Shown here: positions 1-10,120 of the stretch, piece after piece
Layout: every line of letters starts with the position of its first letter
How positions within the stretch are numbered: position 1 is the first letter of the stretch
NCBI RefSeq assembly: GCF_018320785.1
Contig: NC_054886.1
Span: forward strand, 32,781,732-32,845,731
From: Cheilinus undulatus
Taxonomy: Eukaryota > Chordata > Actinopteri > Labriformes > Labridae
Direction: 5' to 3'
DNA length: 64,000 nucleotides
The notes under the pieces: model-generated
What the model saw: the letters and a program-made list of their open reading frames with translations, nothing else
Databases searched by the model: none
Told to the model about the DNA's origin: nothing
Translations under genes and position numbers: made by a program

Positions 1-454
1 TCTTAAAGAACATTTAATGTAAACTTTGATTTGTGCATGCAAAGGAAAAAAGGCAGGCTGTTTTTGACACCAGGCATCTATATTTGGCTGTAAATGTTTG
101 ATCAAAGCAAGAAGAAAAAAAGGCTTTTTAAATGACTACAGCCATGCAGACCTCACAGCTCCTCCCGCTTTAACACTGCGCTCACTTTAAACAGGCTAAC
201 TTTTGGCCCCATGAGTTTATGAAGTAGAGTGGGAGGTAGAGACACAGCAGACAAGTGTGACTTTGGTGGGTTGAGACCCGTAAGTCTTTTTGAGTGGGTT
301 ACAGACATGTGACTGGAAAAAACAAGTGGTAAAAACTCAGTGATGTGCTTTTATTTTGAAAGATGTTCCTCCACCTCTATGCACTTTAGTCTTCTGTTCC
401 ATCTCAAATCCAAATGGCCCTACTTTTGACTAAAATGTTAATTTATGATTGAAA
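1..454. other. No gene seen
   Basis: A/T-rich sequence with no splice-flanked open frame resembling the neighbouring Ig exons on either strand. The missing 3' exons of the FcR-like fragment at 3045-3750 were looked for here and not found. They could lie to the left of the window. Confidence 0.4.
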
Positions 455-2650
455 TTGTAAGAAAGCTGGGGGCCCACGGAGGTCTTCAAAATCATGGTCC
501 ATTATAAAGTGAAGCTGTGATTACAATATTTATACTTTTACCTGAAAAAAGACTCTCTCTTACAAAAGAAACAAAAAATGAATTTTATTTATCTTATGCT
601 GTAGTAAGTGATTTAAACAATGTTGATGGGCACATTGTACCAAACAATTAAAAAAGTAATGCCAGGCTCCATAGTGGGGCCATAATGTCCACAAATGTAA
701 GGTTGCATTAGTGCAAGAAACTGAGACATCTTTTATTTAGAAAAGAAAAGATTAATTGTGAGGAAAAAAGATGGGTTAAAAAGGGATAGAAGTGGCAAAA
801 AAGAAGTTGGAGAAATGGGCAAGAAGCGGCAAAAATAGGGCAGGATGGCAAAAAACTAGAAAAGGTCTATACAAAAATAGGTGAAAGGGGCAAAAATTGG
901 TGAAAAGAGGCAAAAATGGTCAAAGACAGCAAAAAGGTGGCAAAAATAGGAAAAAATGGGCATGCAGTGATCAAAAATGGAGAAAAAAGGCAGTGAAAAT
1001 GGGCAAAAAATGACAAAGGAGGCTACGATAGGTAAGAAATGGCAAAACACTGTGAAAAGTGACCCAAAAAAAAAGTAGTAGAAATAAGCAAAAACTGGTG
1101 AAAGACCATAAAAATGTGTGTAAAGGGCAAAAATAGGTTTAAAGTGGCAAAAATAGTCAAAAACAGCAAAAAAGTTGCATGAATGGGAAAAATGTGCAAA
1201 AAATGTGCAGGAAAAAAGCAGCAAAAATGGGCAAAAAAATTACAAAAGTGGGTAAAATAGGCAAAAAGTTGCAAAAAATGGTTGAAAGGTTGCAAAAAGT
1301 GGCGAAATGGGTTAAGAATGTAAACGTAGTGGCAAAAATAGGGTAGGATGGCAAAAAAACTGGCAAACGTCTACGTAAAAATAGGTGAAAAGGGGCAAAA
1401 ATAGGTTTAGAGTGGCAAAAATGTTCAAAAGCAGCAAAAAAGTGATATAAATAGGAAAACATGGGCATGCAGTGATCAAAAATGGAGAAAAAAGGCTGTT
1501 AAAAAGGGCAAAAAATGACAAAGGAGGCTACAACTGGCAAGAAATGGCAAAAAATTGTGAAAAATGACCAAAAAGAAGTTGTAGAAATTAGCAAAAATTG
1601 TCGAAAGACACTGCAAACGTGGGGGAAAAGGGCAAAAATTGTTAAAGTGGCAAAAATGGTCAAAAACAGCAAAAAAAGTTGCATGAATGGGAAAAATGTG
1701 CAAAAAATGTGCAGGAAAAAAGCAGCAAAAATGGGCAAAATAACTACAAAGATTGCTAAAATGGGCAAACAGTTGCAAAAATGGTTGAAAGGTTGCAAAA
1801 AGTGGCAAAATGGGACAAGGTTGTTAAAAAGTATTGGCAAATATACGGTAGGATGGCAAAAAAAAGTGGGAAAGCTCTGCAAAAATGGCTGAAAGGGCGA
1901 AAATTGGTTTTGAGTGAGAAAAATTATCAAAAGCAGCAAAAAAGGGTCATAAATGAGAAACATTAAAAGAAGAGGAGGAAAAAAGTAGCAAAAATGACAA
2001 AGGTGGCCAAGTAGGCAAAAAGTGGCAAAAACCAAGCAAAAGGTGGTAACAAGAAGAAGCAAAAATGGACAAAACTGGCAAATAAAACGATGCAAAAATG
2101 AAACCAAAGTTGAAAAAAAGGGGGACAAGTGGCAAAAACATTCATAAATGGGTAAAAAAAAGTTTGCCAAAGTGGCAAAAAATGACAATGGGCATGTGAA
2201 ATGGGCAAAAGGATGCAATAAGATGCTGCAGAAATGGGCAAATGGGAAAAATAATAAAATAATGCAAATTAGGGCAGAAAGTGCAAAAAAGAAAAAAAAA
2301 GTGGGAAAAATGGGCACACAATGACAAAAGGAGGCTAAAATGGGCAAAAAGTTGCAAAATGAAGTCGCAGAGATGGCAAAATGGGACAAAAATGGGTTAA
2401 AAATTGCAAAAATAAACTTCAGTAGTGGATGGAAAAAAGAGATGAAAAAGCTTAAAAAGTAGCACGGATAAATAATTCCTGATTTTCCAAACTCCAAGCT
2501 CCAAACTGAAGAAACTGTTAGCCAGGATGCTAGCATCAATGCTACTGATCAAACACACACGCACTGACATCATCAATAAACAAAACCAGGGAGGGCCTAA
2601 TCTCTGGGTTTATCAAGGGAAAGGTCAGGTCCTGAAGCTGGACCAGTTGA
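455..2650 (+). repeat. Composite repeat with degenerate GGCAAAAA-type core array
   Basis: Three modules are visible. A left module at about 460-545 has a GGGGGCCCACGGAGGTC stretch. A core at about 770-2460 is a degenerate array of short units close to GCAAAAATGGGCAAAAAGTGG. A right module at 2515-2640 contains TGTTAGCCAGGATGCTAGCA and then a CTCTGGGTTTATCA stretch. The same left and/or right modules flank similar arrays at 25128-26105 (inverted) and 55860-56240. Long open frames on either strand here are products of the stop-poor repeat, not genes. Confidence 0.6.
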
Positions 2651-3044
2651 AAACCATTAAGGTAAATAAGACTTCAACTCCACGTGAACTTATTTCAGCC
2701 ACTTCCTGCATGTTTGTGCAGACGTGTGGGCATCTTTCTGAGATCTTCAGAGCGTAACATCCTTGATATAATGAGAAAACAGGATCTTATCTTGTTTCAC
2801 TGCTTTGTTCTCAGACACCCCCTCTGTTCACTTCCTCTTACTCTTTAGTTCACAGCAGGTTTAGGATGAAAATGTGCAGTAGGTTTATTTTTTCAGACAT
2901 TTTTGCATTAATAATTTTGACAACCTAAGGAGTGAACACATCTGCCAAACACCCATAGGGAGTGACATGTAGCGTGAAAACACTCCCTATCAGAAGACTC
3001 AAAAAGCCATTTTTTTTGGTGCATTTCTTCCCAGCCATACATAC

Positions 3045-3750
3045 CTGTGACACTGATGGTTAAAGCGAGGCTCTGCTCTCCTGACTCTGTCTCACACCGG
3101 TAGAGTCCATCATCAAAGGGGTAAGTGGTATAGATGGTGCAGGTGGAGTTCTTCAGAGCTCCCCAACCATTCGGGCAGGTCTCCACTCCTTTCCTGGTCG
3201 TATTTCTCTTCAGCAGACCTCCTTGGGATAAGGCATCGCAGCTCAGAGAGAAACGCTCATACAGGAAGAACTGAGATCTGCTGGGACTCATCTGGAGATG
3301 GAAGACTGGAGGACAAAAACAATACACACATAAAGTGAGCTCAGCTTTCTTAGGTGGTCAGGAAAAGTTCAGACCATGTAATACTTCAGTGATTTAACTG
3401 AGGCTTGAGTAAGGATCTAAATAAAGTTACAAGGACTGTGTGTAGGAAGAGACGTCTAAGTTTGAAGAACATTTTTGTTTTAAGAATTGTGGTGAGTTAA
3501 TGCATTTTTTCCTCCAAGACAGTGTAGCAGCCAAATTTCATTCTAAAATCCCCCTAAAGTGTTTAATATCCGAACATGAAGACCTCATTACCCTTGTCTT
3601 TGGCATCAGATGATGCTCTTATGAGAATCACACCTAAAGACAGAGAAAGAGAAGATAAATATATAGATGGCCTGTTGATTCTGAACCAGTAAGATCTCAT
3701 AGATAAATGACTTACTCACAGAAGCTGAGGACTAACACGGTGAGCTTCAT
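3045..3750 (-). CDS. Fc-receptor-like gene, 5' part only (B0)
   Basis: Three exons can be read on the minus strand: 3720-3750 (start ATG, MKLTVLVLSF), 3592-3633 (signal-peptide continuation CVILIRASSDAKDK) and 3045-3305 (one Ig domain with [14 protein letters not shown] and the F-strand Cys in YRCETESGE). All junctions are phase 1 with GT-AG sites. Exon sizes (31, 42 and 261 nt) equal those of the complete paralogue at 10121-16338. No D2, TM or tail exon is found between 3045 and position 1. Homology to the paralogue continues only to about 2965. It is therefore a truncated duplicate, or a gene whose 3' exons lie outside the window. If the last intron is retained, the frame stays open to a stop at 2908, giving a secreted single-Ig product of 156 residues. 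Family call is by paralogy and FcR-like motifs. Confidence 0.6.
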
Positions 3751-5112
3751 CCTCTCCTGCTACAGGCTGGTAAATGGTCCACTTCTGCACGGTCCGCTCT
3801 GCACTTCCTCTCTTAAACCAAACCTCTGCCAGATCTGTGTGCTCATCTCAGTTTTCAGGTCACTGACACAGAATCTACAAAAACACAGTAGAAAAGTCTA
3901 AGACAGAGCGAACACTGACTCAGGCTCTGACTAGGGTACAGAGCCACAAGTACTTGCTTATTTCTTCTGTCAGAGGTAAATTCTGAACTTTAGCTGTTTG
4001 TGTTGGATGCAGGAGGACTGCAAATCACACACCTTTGAAAAAGCCACTCTTCAGTGCAGAAATCAACAGGGGTGTAGCAATCCATCCATGTGGATCATTG
4101 CAGCAATAGGCTGATCAATCAGACGATTATTCAGTCAGATGACTGGAAAGTCAAAAAAGTCAGTGCAATCCATTTATTGCACTGAATTGTCTCATGCCAT
4201 GTTAAGTCACGCTGTCGATTGTATCAAATCGTCTCATGCCATGTTGAGTTGTACTGTGTTGATTGTATTGAATCATCTCATGCCGTGTTGAGCCATGCTG
4301 TGTTGATTGCATCGTCTTTTGCCGTGTTGATTGTTAGCTTGAAGTGTGACTCTCTCCCAATGGTCTAGTCCCACATGCTCCTCCACATCATTAATGTTTT
4401 AATTAAAATCTTATTCTGTTTGAAGAAGAAGGGTTTGCATATTGAAAAAGGCTATATTTGAACTGCAGCAGAAATAAATGAATAGCTTTTTCTTTTTTGC
4501 TTTGATCAGAGTGGTTTTAAACAGGTTGAAAATAAAATAATTAACATGGAATATAACATATCCTTTGAAACCTAACTTTGCTTGGCCATGAAAGCCCTCC
4601 CCTTTATCCCCCTTTATGGGCGGCCTTAACAACAGCCCCCAAATGCACCAAAACCCTGCTGGAGAGCCGAGAAATAAATGCTTTCACTGTGAATTTTACC
4701 TTAAGTTTCCCAATTCCATGTAAGAGTATGGTGGTTGTTGAGTGTCTTCCCATTGTTTCATTGCAACAAAATCATCCACTCAGTCAAAACTGGAAAAGAG
4801 TACAATAACAAATCATGCATATGTAAATTCACCGTTCTGGAAAATGCTCAACTTTGTGCCAGTGCAGTTAACTTGCTGCAAACTAGGTAACCCTGATTGG
4901 TGTTTGACTACAATTTCTTGGGAATCAAATCAGGCTGAATATCTAACCACACTCATAGCTTTCTATGCTTGCAATGTTGACACACAGGTTTGACGAACTT
5001 CAGATCAGATGAGCAGAAGTTTTACCGAAGCCTACATTCAGAAGTACACATGAAAAGTGCTGAAGGTGAAGTTTTTCTTACCTTATGTACCGACTGGTGG
5101 TTTAGAGGCACC
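3751..5112. promoter_or_regulatory. Divergent intergenic region between B0 and A1
   Basis: About 1.36 kb separates the oppositely oriented starts of the FcR-like fragment and the butyrophilin-like gene. Blocks here recur in the 16339-20572 region between the paralogous pair. Near the FcR-like start, 3755-3870 matches 16345-16455. In the middle, 4640-4690 matches 17998-18050. Near the BTN-like start, 4968-5010 matches 20459-20500. This suggests a shared ancestral bidirectional promoter region. No core promoter motif could be assigned confidently. A short degenerate repeat built on TCATGCC/GTGTTGATTG occurs at 4180-4330. Confidence 0.45.
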
Positions 5113-8100
5113 ATGACTGTGAGGAGACAATGTTGCTTGACTGAATTGTTCTTCTTTCCCATTTTGCTGGTGACGATTAAAGGTAAGAACAATGATTACA
5201 TCTTCTACAGACTCTTCCAAGGTTTACAGCATATTTTTTAGCTTCATTAGATGTAGACATTGTTGTGAGTTGGTAAACTCTAAGGCTGCATTCACACTGC
5301 AAGCCTTGATGGCAGATCCTAATCTCCAGTTGTGTTCTGCTTTTTCAGGTGACCCAGGGTTGATCGGACCCCCAGAGCCTGTTGTAGGGTTCGTTGGACG
5401 ACACTGTGTCCTTCCATGTCACTTGCAGCCAGCTGAGAGCGTTGCTGAGAAGACTGTGGAGTGGTCGCGATCGGATTTGGATCCTACTTATGTTCTGATT
5501 TATCGACACGGGAGGTTTGAGCCTGATGAGCTGAATCCAGACTTCAAACAAAGAACTAATTTGTCTTTACAGGAGCTCAGAAATGGCACCATGTCCCTAC
5601 ATTTAAACGACCTTCAACTCTCAGACACCGGGACATACATATGCAAACTCATCGATGGTTTGAGGTCTCAGCGTTTCACTGAAGTCCCTGTTGGTAAGCT
5701 CATGATCTGACTGTTTTTGTCAAAGATTCTTTGTGGTATGAACACATTTTGTTGTCTCCTTCTCAGTCATAGGAGCTGTTTCTGAGCCACAGATCACTCT
5801 TCAGACATTTTCTGACAAGCTGGTTTTAATTTGTGAGGCTGAAAAGTGGTATCCAAAGCCTGAGATGGAGTGGAGGGATGGTGAAGGACAGATCATTCCT
5901 CCTGCAGACAACCTGACAAAGTATGATGGCTACTACTCCATCTGCAGCAGGATTGAAGTGGATATTGCTGCTGTATCAAGCTTTACATGCATAGTTCGAC
6001 AAAAGGACATCAGAAAAACCCGGGAAACAAATTACACCACTTCAGGTAAGCCTTTTTAAGTTGATGTAAAAGACAGCACAAAGATTGACTGTCTCAGTCT
6101 CAGGTAATGCTCACAGATCAATAACGTGTTAAAACACAAAATATGGTCAATATCCTAAGAGCAAGGGTGTCCAAATTATGGCCGGGGGCCAAATGTGGCT
6201 CTTGTCCAATAAATTGAAACTTGTGCTTTACTGTAGTGTATAGTTTATCCTAGTTTTCGTATTGACAGACCAGAATAGCCCAGTATAACCGAACCATGGG
6301 GGCTCATCCGGGAAGGTAACACAAAACTACATTCGTCTGTCATTTAGAAAATACAGAAAAAATATAGTAGCTCATATAGTTTGTGATGAAAGTATGAATT
6401 CATTTGGATTAGTGTATGCTTTACTTCCAGCACTTGGCCGTGCTAATTCTGTAAACAAACATTTTGACACAACAATTCATCAATTCACTTTTTTCGTGAC
6501 TTAACTTTAAAGCATATCAAATCTCTTAGTGTATCTTTACTTAAATTAGACTGGATTGACTTACTTTGATATAATAAACGGGAGGTATATGAAAGTGAAC
6601 CCCAACATCCTTGGAATTTTCTGTATGTGGCGGAAAATGTTTGGACACGCCTGCCTAAGAGGATTGACGAGTATTTCAGAGTAGCCTGCCTTTTCACCAA
6701 AGACCTTCTGCAGCTTACACTCCTTGAAAATGCATTGATACAGCCTTGGAGAACAGTCTGCTAATTTAATTTGATAATGACGATGGAAATAAAGTGACAA
6801 ATCTGCTCACAGCTGTATGGACAATTGTTTTTATTTTTTCAGAACTCTGCAAATCTTCTGTAATCTTCAGAGAATGGGCTTCACAGACGATCTCTCACTA
6901 CAATTTTTTTCTCGGGCTGATAGTAGTGGTGCTGCTGTTCATCGCTGCACTGATTCTGGGGTTAATACTGGGTAAGTAACTAGAAATATGATAAATGCCA
7001 CTACAAATATGTTTTTATTCATCAATCTGTCTTCCACTGGTCTTCCACTTTGATGATGAATTGCTGTTGATCCTAAACGCTTCCACTTTCTATTAATATC
7101 ACAGGTGACTGTAGAATATCCAGCAGGAATGACATTTAATGAACTGGAAGAGAATACTGTTTTTGTGGTACTGAATTGGCTTTGGTTTTCAAGGAAAGAG
7201 GCTACTATAGGTCCATGATGCTCCAAACTGTGACCCCTGAACTGTGGTTGTTTGGGACATAAATATACAACACAAAACTGTTACACTTATAATAGTAAAA
7301 CTTCACTTACTTCAAGTAAATGGTAGTTTGTGCTATGCAGAGATCTAGTGGTTTTCATAATAGTGCCAAAGAGCATCTTGAAGGTCACATAATAATCTTT
7401 AGATAGAAGGAAGAAGCACTGAGACAGTGTAACTTCACATGTATTTGATTAATCTGATACACTGAATTAATGTCTGGTTCATCTTTCCACATGTGCACTT
7501 CAACTAGATGCAACGGTTATAGCAGTGTTACTCAACCCTGCTCAACCAAAGAGCCAAATTGTTGAAAAATACCTTTGTGAGAGCTACAGTCTAAGTAGTG
7601 AGAAGTGGCAAAAATGGGTTAAAGTGGCAATAAAATAAGCTGAAGGTGGAACCAATGGTCAAAAAGCAGAAAAAATGGTGAAAAAGGGCAAAATGGCAAA
7701 TACTGGGTAAGAATTGGTGAAAATGGGGAGAGAATTGAAAAGTGGCAGAAATGGGTAAAAACAATTAAATGTCATAGGTGGCAAAATGGTCAAAAGTAGC
7801 AAAAATATGGAGAAAAATGGGTGAAAAGTGACTGAAATGGGCCAAAATTTGCAAAAATGTATGAAAAATGGGCAAGAAGCAGCAGAGTGGCAAAATGTTA
7901 AAAAGTAGCATTTAATGGCTGAAGGCAGCTTAAGTGGGAAAAAAGCAGCAAAAAGGCCAAATATGGGCAAAAAATTGCAAATAGCAAAAAGCCGGATAAA
8001 CGTGGAAAAAAGCAGTAAAAATCGGCTAAAAGCAGAAAAAATTAATTAAACATGGCAAAAAAGGGGCAAAAAATACAAAAAAGGGCAGTGGAAATACACA

Positions 8101-8454
8101 GACAGGAAATTAAGGTTGAAAATTTAGTGGACAAAATTTCACTTTTTTTCACACAAAAGGTTCTGGGGAATAATATTTCAAATTTAGACATAAAAGAGCC
8201 ACAAATCATCACAAAAGAGCCCCATGTGGCTCAAGAGCCTCACACTGAGTATCACTGGAGGAACCTGTAGGTACATTGCTCTGATAATGGCTAATAGCTG
8301 GTGTAGGAAAACAAACTATTTATTCAAATCAACTGAAAACACAAACACTTTTTGTGTTACAGGTGGAGCTGATACAGCTGACAGTCCTCAGCAGGCTGAC
8401 ACTAATAGTCCTCAGAAAGAAGTTCAACCCCTGCAGCGACAAACGACCGTGTAA
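5113..8454 (+). CDS. Butyrophilin/B7-like V-C type I membrane protein (A1)
   Basis: Model join(5113-5182, 5349-5693, 5767-6045, 6843-6971, 8363-8454) gives 304 residues. All introns are phase 1 and GT-AG. Residues 1-23 form a signal peptide. Residues 24-138 are a V-set domain with VLPC in strand B, VEWSRSD and DTGTYIC in strand F. Residues 139-231 are a C-type domain with LICEAEKWYPKPE and FTCIVRQ, typical of butyrophilin/B7 proteins. Residues 232-274 contain a hydrophobic TM segment. The predicted tail (about 30 residues) is short, with no B30.2 domain. The stop at 8452-8454 lies directly before a 42-bp tandem repeat. Intron 4 carries a hAT-like element at 7523-8257. A likely poly(A) signal is at 10058. 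By family it would be a cell-surface co-stimulatory or inhibitory ligand; ligand and function are unknown. Confidence 0.8.
6165..6340 (+). repeat. Fragment of hAT-like interspersed repeat
   Basis: The stretch AAGGGTGTCCAAATTATGGCC and the following GGGGGCCAAATGTGGCT resemble the 5' end of a common hAT-type non-autonomous family. I cannot find the opposite end, so this is probably a truncated insertion in intron 3 of A1. Confidence 0.35.
7040..7230 (+). repeat. Fragment of Tc1-like element
   Basis: The segment with CTTCCACTTTCTATTAAT and GTGACTGTAGAATATCCAGC is closely similar to 54105-54170, the right part of the Tc1-like element at 52174-54277. It is a solo fragment in intron 4 of A1. Confidence 0.45.
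7523..8257 (+). mobile_element. hAT-like non-autonomous element with core array
   Basis: The ends are imperfect inverted repeats: CAGTGTTACTCAA at the left and, read from the right end inward, CAGTGATACTCAG. GGCTCTTTTG/GTGGCTC motifs lie just inside the right end. Similar ends occur on the element at 46775-47461. The interior (about 7600-8050) is a degenerate GCAAAAATGGG array. The 8-bp flanks (GGTTATAG and GAGGAACC) do not match, so no target duplication is visible. It sits in intron 4 of A1. Confidence 0.55.
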
Positions 8455-8468
8455 CCATCCAAAATGGT

Positions 8469-9635
8469 CAACTTCAGCAACTAAATGACAATTTCACTAC
8501 CAGAGTTGATCAACTTCAGCAACTAAATGACAATTTCACTACCAGAGTTGATCAACTTCAGCAACTACATGACAATTTCACTACCAGAGTTGATCAACTT
8601 CAGCAACTACATGACAATTTCACTACCAGAGTTGATCAACTTCAGCAACTAAATGACAATTTCACTACCAGAGTTGATCAACTTCAGCAACTACATGACA
8701 ATTTCACTACCAGAGTTGATGAACTTCAGCAACTAAATGACAATTTCACTACCAGAGTTGATCAACTTCAGCAACTACATGACAATTTCACTACCAGAGT
8801 TGATCAACTTCAGCAACTAAATAACAATTTCACTACCAGAGTTGATCAACTTAACAACTGAATGACAATTTCACTACCAGAGTTGATCAACTTCAGCAAC
8901 TAAATGACAATTTCACTACCAGAGTTGATCAACTTCAGCAACTACATGACAATTTCACTACCAGAGTTGATCAACTTCAGCAACTAAATGACAATTTCAC
9001 CACCAGAGTTGATCAACTTCGGCAACTAAATGACAATTTCACTACCAGAGTTGATCAACTTCTGCAACAAAATGACAATTTCACTACCAGAGTTGATCAA
9101 CTTCTGCAACAAAATGACAATTTTACTACCAGAGTTGATCAACTTCAGCATCTAAATGAAAATTTCACCACCAGAGTTGATCAACTTCAGCAACTAAATG
9201 ACAACATCACCACCAGAGTTGATCAACTTCAGCAACTAAATGACAATTTCACTACCAGAGTTGATCAACTTCAGCATCTAAATGAAAATTTCACTACCAG
9301 AGTTGATCAAATTCAGCAACAAAATCACAATTTAACCACCAGAGCTGATCAACTTCAGCAACTAAATGACAACATCACCACCAGAGTTGATCAACTTCAG
9401 CAACTAAATGACAATTTCACTACCAGAGTTGATGAACTTCAGCAACTAAATGACAATTTCACTACCAGAGTTGATGAACTTCAGCAACTAAATGACAATT
9501 TCACTACCAGAGTTGATTAACTTCAGCAACTAAATGACAATTTCACTACCAGAGTTGATCAACTTCAGCATCTAAATGATGATTTCAAAATGTAACCACC
9601 AGAGTTGATCAACTTAACAACTGAATGACAATTTA
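8469..9635 (+). repeat. 42-bp tandem repeat after the A1 stop codon (about 27 copies)
   Basis: The unit is CAACTTCAGCAACTAAATGA plus 22 further bases ending GTTGAT. The first nine units are exactly 42 nt long (starts 8469, 8511, 8553 and so on). In one frame a unit reads QLQQLNDNFTTRVD, and that frame is open from 8409 to a stop at 8859-8861 (about 150 codons). A variant unit ending QLNN-stop occurs at 8847 and again at the array end (about 9610-9624). The annotated A1 frame ends just upstream at 8454, so the array is 3'UTR in the main model. It could be a former or alternative repeat-containing tail. Confidence 0.85.
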
Positions 9636-10057
9636 CTCCCAAAAATGGTTTTCTTCAACAGAAAGAATAGTTCGGTGCCAAATTTGGTCATTAGCCACAG
9701 ATTAATGATTAAGGCACTGAAATTGGTCAACTCCAGCAACTAAATGATGATTGAACCACAAAAGGGCCAACTTGCGTTAGAGAATCACATCTAAATATGT
9801 ATCATGTAAAGAAGAAGCCATATGTGAACAGGAGTCAGTTGAATCCAAATTCAAATATCTCTTTGCAACCCGGGATGCTGTGTCCTGTGGACTGAAGAGG
9901 AGGGGGACCATCCAGCTTGTTGTCCCAGAACAGTTCAAAAGAAAATAAAACAAACAAACTGATTTTATTCTGAAAGAAATAAAGAAAGGCCTGGTTGGTA
10001 ACCTGAAAAAAAATCACACTTGTATGTGTTTTATATGCTTTATTCTTTTGTGTATGA

Positions 10058-10063
10058 AATAAA
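10058..10063 (+). promoter_or_regulatory. Polyadenylation signal AATAAA, likely for A1
   Basis: AATAAA lies 1.6 kb after the A1 stop codon, beyond the 42-bp array. The minus-strand gene B1 ends just 58 bp further on, so the two genes converge tail to tail here. Confidence 0.45.
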
Positions 10064-10120
10064 AACACATTAAATAACTGTTAAACATAAACTTCTATTA
10101 AAATCTGTGTGTGGTTTTGT

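Noticed and set aside
856-2539. Long, Phe/Cys-rich minus-strand open frames (up to 346 codons).
   Set aside because: They follow the degenerate TTTTTGCC array, have low-complexity composition, no splice or domain support, and overlap each other in several frames.
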